DNA of 64,000 nt from Liolophura sinensis. Its lineage: Eukaryota > Mollusca > Polyplacophora > Chitonida > Chitonidae. Below, piece by piece: positions 56,101 through 62,800 of this stretch (within the stretch, counting starts at the first letter, position 1; each line of letters starts with the position of its first letter). The notes below the pieces were generated by a model. That model saw nothing but the letters and a program-made list of their open reading frames with translations, was not told where the DNA came from and searched no databases. The translations under genes were made by a program, and so were the position numbers. The DNA lies in contig NW_027017954.1 in NCBI RefSeq assembly GCF_032854445.1, positions 620,001-684,000 on the forward strand, given 5' to 3'.

Positions 56101-59100
56101 CGGAGATAGGATTGGCTCAGTTGGTTAGCGCGCTAACGCAGCGTAATGACCCGGAAGCCTTCACCAATGAGGTCGCTGTGAGTTCAACTCAAGCTCATGC
56201 TGGCTTCCTTTCCGACCGTACGTGGGAAGGTCTGCCATCAACCTGCGGATGGTCGTGGGTTTCACCCAGGCTCTGCCTGGTTTCATCCCACCATAATGCT
56301 GGCGGCTGTCGGAGAAGTGAAATATTCTTGAGTACGGCGTAAAACATCAATCAAATAAATAAATAAAATATGTTTGGATGTACCTGGTTGTACTAATGCT
56401 GCAGGACATGATGTAGATGTAGGAGGGGCTGTACCCATCAAACATCACCCTTTCAGGATTAACCCTGCAATGCTAAAGCTTGTTAACTAGGAAATACGGT
56501 ACATGTTAGACAGCGGGGTTATAGGGCATAGCCGGAGTGGCTGTTGTTCACCAACTGTAGTTATTTCTAAGTTCGATGGTTCTATACGCCTATATGTGGA
56601 TTACAGAAAGATCAATGCTGTAAACAAGACGGATTCTTATCCTATTCCTCGTAGTGAGGATTGTATTGATAGGGTAGGAAAGGCAAAGTTTATTACTAAG
56701 ATTGCTCTTAGTAAGAACCTGGTAAACATCTCGAACAGATATTCTCTTGATTGTCTTCATTGGGTTTAGAGACTGATCTCAAGAAAAAATTTGCCAAAGA
56801 ACAAGCGACATACCTTGGTCCCTCATTCAGCCAGAATCCAGGCCATACTATCTTTACCAGTGCATACTTGTAGGAAAGGCCTTATTAGAGTGCTTGGGGT
56901 ATGTCGTTTTACCGTACGTTTGTGCCCAATTTCAGCGATCTTGCTGTTCCATTGACTCTGTTGCCCAAAAAGAATGTCAAGTGTGTATGGTCAGATAGTT
57001 GTTAGTCAGTTTTAATGGGTTAAAGGACATTCTATCTAAACGTCCTATTTTCAAAGCTCCAAATCTAAGCCGTCCTTTTCAGATGCCTAGTGACATCGAA
57101 GTAGGATCTGCTTTACTCCAGGAAGGAGAAGATGGAATGAATGAATGATTATGGCTTAACGCCACATCGGCAATATTTCAGCCATATCGTGGCGAGTACA
57201 GAAGATGGAATAGAACAGCTGTGAGCTATTTCTCTAGGAACTTAAATAGACATCAAAGGAATCAGTCCACCATAGAAAAGGAGGCGTCTGGGCTGGTGCT
57301 GGCTGTACAGCATTTCGAATTGTAATTGACCAGTTGCTCTGGTAATATCACTATGTATACTGATCACGACCCTTTGGTGTTCTTAGAAAAGTTTTAGGAA
57401 CAAGAATCAAAGATTATTACGATGGTATTTGACCTTACAGCCTTATGATGTGGAAATTATACATATTGCTTGTAAGAACAACAGTGTGGCTGACATGCTA
57501 TCGAGAGCTTGGTTGACATTTGTGTATGCATATTTCTTTCTATACGTACATTTTTCCCTTATTGCATCATTTTGTCATTATTGTATATATATGTTATATT
57601 TATTGTAAAAAAAAATTGGGTACTTATGTACAGTTATCTTTTCTTTTTGGGGGAGAGGAAGTGTTACGAACCATGTTTTTCAATATTGTATTATTTTTTT
57701 GTTATTTGTTCCTGAGTCAGTGCCTGACTTACATTTTTCCCTCTGTGCCTGCTTTGCACTGTAATTCAGTCGAGCGTTCTCGGGGCTTCGGGGTTTATGA
57801 GTATAGTGTCATCGTACATAGAGTACACTTTCTGGAAATATGTATCGGTGTTGTAAACATGTTTAAAACCATCCAGATTTTTTTTTACGTTTATCTATAA
57901 ATATTACCGACAGACTTGTGCAGCTGGCAGTCATTTAGTTAAGTCCATTTGAGAGCAGTCATTTACTGAAGTCCACTGCAGAGCAGTCATACTTACCGTC
58001 CTCCTCTGTGAAGGAGTTTGCTGGGTTTAGACGTATCGGATTTTACGCCATTTGACTTTCATACTCCATTTTCTGTACAGGACACTTTGTGAGATTGTGT
58101 TTCGCCACCGGCCACTCTTCTCGTCACCACCCATGTCTATTCCAAGCACGCTTATAGCATTCCTCGCTCCGCTTTAGCCGGTGTCAGGCTTACATGGGTT
58201 CCTTTGCTTTCCAGGGTTGTTATGTGCTAGTTTTAGTGTCCAAGATTGATGCCAGCCTATGTTGTGAGATTCATTCTAGCTTGCCTTTAACGATTGCAGT
58301 GCAGACAAAAACAGAACAAGAAATCTGACAATGCAAGCTATAGAACGGTAACACTGAAACATCGACAAATGAGACAGAAGTCTGAAGATAACAGAAATAT
58401 GTGTTCTATTTTGACAGCATGCTCCCCTGGCACATGGGGACAAAACTGTAAACTTACTTGTAGTCTGAACTGTCTTAATGGTCCAACCGGATGTGACGTC
58501 AGGAATGGAGCATGTATTGGAGGTTGTACAGATGGACATGAAGGCCGATTTTGTACCCGTAAGCATCATTACCTGAAAAAGATTATCTTTGAATGTAAAT
58601 ACACTCTCTTGGTGACATTTCAACTGATAATAGAACGTCGCCAATAATTTTGCGTCTAACAGAAATTCCTAAGGTGCCAGTGGCTTAATGATTATACACA
58701 AGAGTATCCTAATGTCATTAATATTTGAAAGATTAGCATTTGCTGTCGATTACGCTCCATTTACAGGCTGTTTCGGTTTTAATCCTACAACAGATAATTA
58801 TCTCCATGTGGAAGGCAGGATAACAACAATCCACTGCATATTTCCTTGCTTATGTAACTCAGCACGCAGCTCAAAGTCAGTCCCACCTTGAAAATCTAAC
58901 ATATTCCGCCAAAGTTGCACCACATTAGATTTCCCATACGCCCACCCCTCTCACTTTAATAGCATATGTCTGTCAATGTCAGAGTGTAGGCTTTGTCCCA
59001 CAGCGCCATTGTGTAGCGACTTTGTTTAAAAAAATAAACATTTCTGTGCTGCTGAAATGTTCACCGTCATAAAATACATTGCTTGCCAAAAACTGAATAA

Positions 59101-59834
59101 GATGTAGCACAATAAAATCAGCAATTTCAGCTTTGTTTAAATGTGTATTTTATCGTTTGTAGCAGTCAACTATAACTACACAGGAGTGGTTATAGGCTGT
59201 GTGGCTGTGGTGGTCGCTGTCGTAATCGTCGTTATTGTACTGATGTACACGTAAGTGATGCCAGCTTAAAATAGGACCATGAATGTTTATTCCACAGTAT
59301 AGGATTTAGATATACGTGTAATATTTTATGTATTTATTATATTTTTATAATACTTTGTTTATACACTAAAGGTTGTGATACACCTAAAGCTGTACCCATT
59401 GTTCCCTCTCTGTGATACAGAATAATGTGCAATTTAAATCCTAATACCTTTACATGTACTCAGAAAATGTGACGAAATAATCCGAATAAATCGATATTAG
59501 AGATAAGTATATTGTAATATGCTGCGGTAATAATTTTCGCTTTGTTGGGTTTATATTTTGTGTTAAGATAGTATATCTTTGTTGAAATTATTTAGGTGAC
59601 CATAGACTATGTTATTTCTACAGGAGAAGATGTCACGGTAATAAGTCAGGAGGAACCTCTGAGCGTTCGGATCCGGTCCACGTCCAGAATCGAGAGAGTT
59701 CTAATCAAGGGAGAGAAGCGCGGATTTCAACTCCAGTGGACAGCAACCCGTATGAGAGTGTTTATGAGAATGAATACGACAAAATCCGATTTTCTTGTAA
59801 TGACACCGAGGCCAGTTACACAGTTGTTACTTAA
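40968..59834 (+). CDS. Gene 2: EGF-FTP-EGF(6) single-pass receptor without phosphatase domain
   Basis: Exons are 40968-41102, 41485-41694, 42554-42760, 44221-44316, 46380-46529, 48594-48740, 49853-49999, 53051-53203, 58418-58558, 59163-59250 and 59624-59834, plus a possible signal exon at 28326-28380. All extracellular exons begin and end in phase 1. The joined frame is open, and with the signal exon is 1740 bases, or 579 residues and TAA. Order: one 8-Cys EGF-like module, a fucolectin-type FTP domain of about 139 residues, six more EGF-like modules, one hydrophobic helix and a 70-residue tail with NPYESVYENEYDKI. FTP domains of this family bind fucose-like sugars. The tail suggests tyrosine-phosphorylation-dependent signalling, an inference. 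No phosphatase exon follows within 4 kb. Confidence 0.8.
41357..41410 (-). mobile_element. SINE-A tail fragment
   Basis: CGTATTTATTTATTTGATTG followed by a shortened TTTTATTTTACTTATACGAC and GGCAACCAGC, matching the reversed 3' end of SINE-A with an internal deletion. Confidence 0.65.
41485..41694 (+). CDS. Gene 2 exon: FTP/fucolectin domain, first half
   Basis: Acceptor ATAG ends at 41484 and donor GTAAGT starts at 41695; 210 bases, phase 1-1. It encodes NVALGKPTFHSSDF, SELAVDGILG, PCTHTRRTPSPASW, RVTLGAVYWINNFTIYNREE and ends in NC. This matches the fucolectin-tachylectin-pentraxin pattern NVAxGKPxxQSS ... AVDG ... CTHTxxxxPWWxVDLG ... VxIYNRxDCC. The usual Pro-Trp-Trp is PASW and the Asp after NR is Glu. 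Confidence 0.88.
42240..42385 (+). mobile_element. SINE-A, heavily degraded 3' part
   Basis: GTAACTTGCCCAAGGTTGGT, TTTCTTCCACGCAAGACCTG and ATTCTTGAGCATAGGCTGAC keep the order of the SINE-A body and tail with many changes. Tentative. Confidence 0.45.
42554..42760 (+). CDS. Gene 2 exon: FTP/fucolectin domain, second half
   Basis: Acceptor CAG ends at 42553 and donor GTACGT starts at 42761; 207 bases, phase 1-1. It encodes GRRLSGFNLYVGNSS, CYKDTTPNTTTPGPIVTGHC and ends YLTLCEVLIYG, the fucolectin ending LTLCEVEVYG. Joined to the previous exon it gives NREENCLGRRL, close to the sugar-binding R-x-D-x4-R of eel fucolectin with Glu for Asp. Confidence 0.88.
43045..43330. mobile_element. Two SINE-B fragments, head to head
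   Basis: 43045-43100 is a reversed 3' fragment (GCTTGGGGTTTTAAGTC, TTTTCAGTCATG). 43150-43330 is a plus copy from GTTCAGTATGAAGGG through GGCGGCTTACTTACCTTC, GTCATATGACTGAAAAATTG, GTACGACGTTAAACCCC and (CACT)n. Both lack the tRNA-like head. Confidence 0.75.
43871..44146 (+). mobile_element. SINE-B, nearly complete
   Basis: It starts GTCCGCTTCGGGAGCGGTAG (the A-box half is missing), then AAGAGGAAGCTGTAACTTCC, GTTGACCCGTATCAGTATAA, AAATCCGTCCTGC, GTTAAGTACGACGTTAAACC and a CACTCACTCACTT tail. Confidence 0.85.
44221..44316 (+). CDS. Gene 2 exon: short EGF-like module 2
   Basis: Acceptor GACAG ends at 44220 and donor GTAAAG starts at 44317; 96 bases, phase 1-1. It encodes VCSAGWYGEMCGRQC then ACSKCDVTRTRC. 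Six cysteines in a 32-residue module that lacks the usual last CxxGxxGxxC loop, so it is a truncated laminin-type EGF unit continuing into the next exon. Confidence 0.82.
44317..46379 (+). other. Gene 2 intron with SINE-A fragment
   Basis: Mostly AT-rich. Around 45060-45480 several overlapping frames are open on both strands, none resembling a known family. 45463-45590 is a 5'-truncated SINE-A (GGTCATGGGTTTCCCC, CTTGAGTACAGCGTGAAATA). 46060-46160 resembles 39420-39500. Confidence 0.5.
46380..46529 (+). CDS. Gene 2 exon: EGF-like module 3
   Basis: Acceptor CGCAG ends at 46379 and donor GTAAGT starts at 46530; 150 bases, phase 1-1. It encodes ECVDGRWEKHCQNRCGHC, then KCDKDTGECPLTEGKPRC and DAGFMLENCST. 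Eight cysteines. Its last 52 bases are reused, with the donor, as the unit of the tandem array that starts here. A decayed paralogue lies at 21955-22106. Confidence 0.85.
46478..47130. repeat. Tandem array seeded by EGF exon end plus splice donor (79-bp unit)
   Basis: CCAAGATGYGATGCTGGC recurs at 46487, 46566 and 46645, exactly every 79 bases. The unit is 52 bases of coding exon end plus 27 bases of intron, including GACAGGTAAGTG. Further copies with TGATGCTGGCTACATGTG and AGGTAAGTGTGTAGGATT continue to about 47130 with longer, mixed periods. Later copies carry altered codons and stops, so only the first is used in the gene model. Confidence 0.88.
47131..48593 (+). other. Gene 2 intron, no features seen
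   Basis: AT-rich sequence between the array and the next EGF exon. No SINE, exon or repeat stands out. Confidence 0.55.
48594..48740 (+). CDS. Gene 2 exon: EGF-like module 4
   Basis: Acceptor TCAAG ends at 48593 and donor GTCAGT starts at 48741; 147 bases, phase 1-1. It encodes CGAGTYGHDCKETCGSC, SSCNTTSGHC and NPRCMPGYSSLKCKT. Eight cysteines. The exon and the ends of its flanking introns are nearly identical to the next EGF exon, showing recent exon duplication. Confidence 0.85.
49058..49210. mobile_element. Short element with inverted ends (MITE family 2)
   Basis: The left end AGTGGCCGGTTGTTTAATAG and the complement of the right end TTTTGAACAACTGGGCCCA pair, as do inner parts (GTTAATACTGGTC and GTTAATACCGGTC). 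About 150 bases, non-coding. Confidence 0.5.
49567..49604 (+). repeat. G-rich low-complexity tract
   Basis: GTGTGTGTGGGGTGGGG leads into a run of 14 G residues, followed by CTAGTACTAGTACTCACTCAG. The run length may be uncertain in the assembly. Confidence 0.8.
49853..49999 (+). CDS. Gene 2 exon: EGF-like module 5 (one Cys lost)
   Basis: Acceptor TTAAG ends at 49852 and donor GTGACT starts at 50000; 147 bases, phase 1-1. It encodes CKAGKYGHDRNETCGSC, DSCNTASGYC and NPRCMPGYSSLKCKT. It matches module 4 closely, but the second Cys (GHDC) is Arg, leaving seven cysteines. It may fold with a free Cys or be under relaxed constraint. Confidence 0.78.
50000..53050 (+). other. Gene 2 intron with a recurring repeat and SINE-A
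   Basis: 51475-51750 (ATGACTCTCCTGAGGTGGTT to GATTGGCTAAGTTCA) matches 60255-60540 and in part 24790-24860. A reversed SINE-A lies at 52848-53000. The rest has no recognisable exon. Confidence 0.55.
52848..53000 (-). mobile_element. SINE-A, reversed copy lacking its tail
   Basis: TATAATGGGAGAAAAGCGGG, GCCACGACCATTGGCAGATT, GCCAGCATGAGCTGGACTTA and CGTTGCGCTGCGTTATCATA follow the SINE-A order in reverse. The (ATTT)n tail and 3' domain are absent. It ends only about 50 bases before the next exon. Confidence 0.72.
53051..53203 (+). CDS. Gene 2 exon: EGF-like module 6
   Basis: Acceptor GGCAG ends at 53050 and donor GTTAGT starts at 53204; 153 bases, phase 1-1. It encodes CDAGFWGAGCEEKCGECYNN, TCDRASGGC and NPRCKAGFLGSNCRQ, with eight cysteines. 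Confidence 0.85.
53704..54600 (+). pseudogene. Retrotransposon gag-like region
   Basis: It begins ATGGCTGAGGAATTTAATGC with a charged, coiled-coil-like stretch broken by a stop near 53830. Then an open part at 54295-54621 contains FQNLREAILLEEFKNNV and ADEYELNHK, resembling the helical capsid region of gypsy-like gag. No zinc knuckle is visible. Confidence 0.6.
54700..54940 (+). pseudogene. Retrotransposon protease-like region
   Basis: It contains VRILRNPGANQS where gypsy-type proteases have LRDTGAxxS, then SVPLLEVTVNSDLVTVGVV. The catalytic Asp-Thr-Gly is Asn-Pro-Gly, so the site is lost. Confidence 0.6.
55320..56070 (+). pseudogene. Retrotransposon integrase region (degenerate)
   Basis: In changing frames: GGHLGIRK and DVVNFCKTGHTC (worn zinc-binding H2C2 part), YGLPKEIQTDQG (core Asp region), ERYHQIMKSALRAYC, and the C-terminal VNYIISTPGHRE stretch. 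Several stops interrupt it. Confidence 0.75.
56090..56372 (+). mobile_element. SINE-A nested between integrase and RT
   Basis: Full order: GATTGGCTCAGTTGGTTAGC head, GTGAGTTCAACTCAAGC, CGTACGTGGGAAGGTCTGCC, GGTCGTGGGTTTC, CTTGAGTACGGCGTAAAAC and AAATAAATAAATAAA. It postdates the retrotransposon. Confidence 0.88.
56373..57120 (+). pseudogene. Retrotransposon reverse transcriptase region (core deleted)
   Basis: It shows the palm entry (SGVIGHSRSGCCSPTVV, DGSIRLYVDYRKINAVN, SYPIPRSEDCIDRVGKAKF), then passes directly to the thumb-like part (FYRTFVPNFSDLAVPLTLLP, RPIFKAPNLSRPFQMPSD). The segment with the catalytic YxDD is missing. Frame changes and stops are present. Confidence 0.78.
57139..57199 (-). 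mobile_element. Short SINE-C fragment with target-site duplication
   Basis: A 61-base insert (GGCTTAACGCCACATCGGCA, ATATTTCAGCCATATCGTGG) is flanked by AGAAGATGGAAT at 57127-57138 and 57200-57211, a perfect 12-base duplication. The reversed sequence shares GAAATATT and GGCGTTAA with the 3' ends of the other SINE families. Confidence 0.8.
57200..57510 (+). pseudogene. Retrotransposon RNase H region
   Basis: VSYFSRNLNRHQRNQSTIEK, EASGLVLAVQHFEL, MYTDHDPLVFLEKF and NNSVADMLSRAW match gypsy RNase H in order, with frame changes. It is followed by the purine tract and 3' LTR, so no integrase lies downstream. Confidence 0.75.
57662..58090 (+). repeat. 3' LTR (end uncertain)
   Basis: It starts TGTTACGAACC right after a purine tract. 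Similarity to the 5' remnant covers AAACCATCC, the TATA-like region and GGCAGTCATTTA (57926 here, about 53396 in the 5' copy). A short internal duplication (GCAGTCATTTAxTxAAGTCCA) follows. The right edge could not be fixed. Confidence 0.55.
58418..58558 (+). CDS. Gene 2 exon: EGF-like module 7
   Basis: Acceptor GACAG ends at 58417 and donor GTAAGC starts at 58559; 141 bases, phase 1-1. It encodes CSPGTWGQNCKLTCSLNC, GCDVRNGACIGGC and TDGHEGRFCT, with eight cysteines. It is the membrane-proximal module. Confidence 0.85.
59163..59250 (+). CDS. Gene 2 exon: transmembrane segment
   Basis: Acceptor GTAG ends at 59162 and donor GTAAGT starts at 59251; 88 bases, phase 1 to phase 2. It encodes PVNYNYTGVVIGCVAVVV then AVVIVVIVLMYT, a helix of about 24 hydrophobic residues. 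The next exon starts with Arg-Arg, a stop-transfer signal, giving a single-pass type I topology. Confidence 0.85.
59624..59834 (+). CDS. Gene 2 terminal exon: cytoplasmic tail with tyrosine cluster
   Basis: Acceptor CAG ends at 59623. 211 bases, phase 2, end in TAA (59832-59834). It encodes RRCHGNKSGGTSERSDPVHV, QNRESSNQGREARIST, VDSNPYESVYENEYDKIRFS and a tail ending YTVVT. The second clustered tyrosine has the pY-x-N pattern (YENE) known to suit Grb2-type SH2 domains. Another reading frame is open here, but only this one matches the partial copy and carries the stop-transfer and motif. Confidence 0.8.
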
Positions 59835-62800
59835 TTTCATGGCTTTGGACGCGAAACGCTTCCTGGAAAGAACTGGAGACAGTGAACCGTTAAAAAGGAC
59901 AAGTTTTGGACACAAATATGGTTTGAATTAGATAATTCGCTTCTAAAAACAGCACACTTTGTTTTCAATTTTGAAAAGATTCAAAGGGCTAATGCTTCTT
60001 TTAGTTTGGGGCTCGATGAGGGCGATGTTGGTGGACACAACTGTCGTGTTTTAGCGGTCCTGCTCGCCCTCGTCCTACAGGAGTGTAAGCATTTGGCCTA
60101 GCTGGATGTACCGACTGCAGGGAATTTACCGAACACTGCAGGACCTTCTGATTAATAACAGACCCTTTTATTTAGATTTTGGAAAGATATTTTTGTAATA
60201 ACTCTGACTTTGCTAAGGAAAAATAATGGAAAGTCACAATATTTTTTTTCAAGCAATGACTCTCCCGAGACGGTTTTCTGCCAGCTTACCGTGACAAGTT
60301 ACTGCAGTATCCTGCCCAACATGTACGCATTGTGACAGGGGCAGCCGTTCTCGGTTCCCTGCTTATAAACGTGTGGTTCAAAATACATCAGTTTTACACT
60401 TAAGCCGCAAAATCCAATTTATTGCACCGATACCTGTATCCACTATAAGACACCACACTGACAATCGAGAGCTAATATTTTTTCACGTGACAGCCAATTA
60501 TCACGTGACGCTTTCAGGGCTATGGATTGGCCAAGTTCAAAAGGGCTTCTACAACATGGCTTCTTGGAGTGAATTGTCCGTCATTGCCATATCCTCAATA
60601 ATCAACTCCATGTTCTCGGCTTTCAAAATTTTTTAGAATTTTTTGAACATATTTTTCGATGACAACTTTGTCGTTTATCATGGTTCCTATGTATGTATAG
60701 TGGCAGACTTTATGTCACTTTAACTACACAGGAAAACATTATGGGTTTTATGGACCTAGAAAGTCCTAAATTTAACTTGAAAATTATAATAACCCTATCA
60801 AATTTAAATTTCAAAGTTCTGAGCATATATTTAGTGGATATATAACAACAGTATACTAATATTATATCTCAAAACAATTAAGCAGTGTAGTTTATAAACC
60901 TAAAGACCTAATAGTGTTCACATAGAGTGTAAATAAACAAGCGCTTACAACCCGAGTTTCAAGTCAGCGTTTGTGTGACTTGAGCACTTTTCCTTCCAAA
61001 ATTTTCATGGTCTAGACAGTTTTGCGCCAGTTAGGATATTCCAATAAATTTTGGACTACGGATTTTAGCTAGACGTATGAGCTGTATAAACATTTATTCG
61101 TTTTGCCATACCCGGTGAAGTAACAACATACTTGTATATGGATCTGGGAGGCTCAACGTGTTCGTGAGAGGTCATATTTTGGCAAACCAACAGGAAGACA
61201 CATCTCCAGGTGCCTACAAAGATAATGGTCAGGCAATCTAGATGCTTTGTCAAAGAAACCATTCGTGGATTGAACCACAGGAGGTCAGATTATATCCTGA
61301 TTTGCTCACTGTAACTTTATTGCTTTCACACCTCAGGCGACCTCTACATAGGGCTAATCCCACTGGCTGCCAGTGGCTGTCTTGACAAGAGCCAGCTGGG
61401 CTTAAAAGCAAAGAAGCTTTACTGCCATTGACCAGTAAACCACAAACTTCACTGGTCAAGACAAAGATGCATATTACAATATTGCAAATTTTCCATCACT
61501 ATCAAAGCTGCCGAAGTTTGTGGCCACCATTTTGAAATTTTTGAATATTTAATAGTTATTAATTTTGAAAGTCTTGGGCGCGTAGGGCATGTTGATATTG
61601 GTCTTTGCTACAATATATAGCGGTTGTTGGCCGCGTTGGACAGGTGTCCGCGTAGTACAGGTCGTTAAACATGGAAAATCGCTCGGTCCCGGCAGAGAGT
61701 GGCCGCTTAGGACAGTTAGACGCTAAACACAGGTGGCCGTAAGTACAGATTTGACTGGATAGATCTTTTGTTACTAAAACGAACATGATTGCTGTTCAGA
61801 GCTAGTGAGCGGACATGCTCTGTTGGCACACAGATGATTCCTGACTAAATCACATTGTCCATTTAAAATAATCGAAGTCCGCTAACTTAACATTTGCCGT
61901 ATTCCGAATGGAACGTGGTGCTATTTGAGAGTGTCATAGTATGAATGAATTGATATGTTCAATCTTGTACAGGGTTGTCAGCCTCATGATCTTCAGTGTG
62001 TTTTGAAGAGTTAATAAATTTGACATACAGGGACACGTTCTTCTTTTTTGTATGTTGTTTAAGGTGAAGGGATTGGTAATTATCGAAGCATGAATTTAAA
62101 CCCTTGACTTCGTCATCTGTTCAGGGGCCTCCGTGGCTCAGTAGGTTAGCGCGTTAGCGCAGCATAATGACCCAGGAGTCTCTCACAAAGAGTCCAAATC
62201 ATGCTGGCTTTCTCTCCGGCGGTACGTGGGCAGGTCTGCAGCAACCTGCGGATGATCGTGGGTTCCCCCCGGGCTCTGCCCGGTTTCCACCCTCCAGAGA
62301 GAAAGAGAGAAAGTTGTCATCTGTTGAAGTCCCACTTGTCAAGCCTTCGTAATAGAATTAAGAGATCGTGTCGAAGACTATTTGTTCCATCTCCAGTATT
62401 GCATGATCCTGTGCCTAGAATACTTGCATGTAGATATAATTCATTTTCATTTGTAACAACACTGCAGTTAAGATATGCTTTTATTTAACACTGTAGACAG
62501 ATCTAAATACGTGAGGTTACTACAGGAGTATTTTCATCAGTAACATTCACCATGTTAACTGTTCTGTGGTACAGATCATTCGTAGATCTAATGTTAATTT
62601 AAAAAATTAACACCATTAGACGACCATATTATTTAACTAGAATACATATTTATACAATATATGTACACAGACCTAATGACTCCTCTTAATTATATGACTA
62701 AATTATTTTTAAAGTAAGCATCTACGAAAATTTAAGAACTATAGAATACGAGACATACCTACATACATTTTATACATATTTGTTACTTCCAAGCGAAGTT

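Larger units (their letters stand above)
53335..58090 (+). mobile_element. Decayed Ty3/gypsy-type LTR retrotransposon, integrase before RT
   Basis: Order on the + strand: 5' LTR remnant (about 53335-53531), primer-binding-like site from 53536 (TGGGACTTGTCCGGGA), gag-like region (53704-54600), protease-like region (54700-54940), integrase (55320-56070), a nested SINE-A, reverse transcriptase (56373-57120), RNase H (57200-57510), a purine tract (57649-57661) and a 3' LTR starting TGTTACGAACC at 57662. Both LTR regions share AAACCATCC, a TATA-like stretch and GGCAGTCATTTA. Many stops and frameshifts are present. Integrase upstream of RT is not the usual gypsy order; it is known for the Gmr1-type clade. 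Confidence 0.82.

Noticed and set aside
58276-58644. 122-codon minus-strand frame
   Set aside because: It is the antisense shadow of the EGF-like exon at 58418-58558, whose plus-strand frame has the conserved cysteine pattern and matching splice sites.
59596-59931. Alternative open frame over the tail exon (EDVTVISQEEPLSVRIRS)
   Set aside because: It does not continue the phase of the membrane exon; the frame I chose gives Arg-Arg after the span and the tyrosine motif shared with the partial copy.
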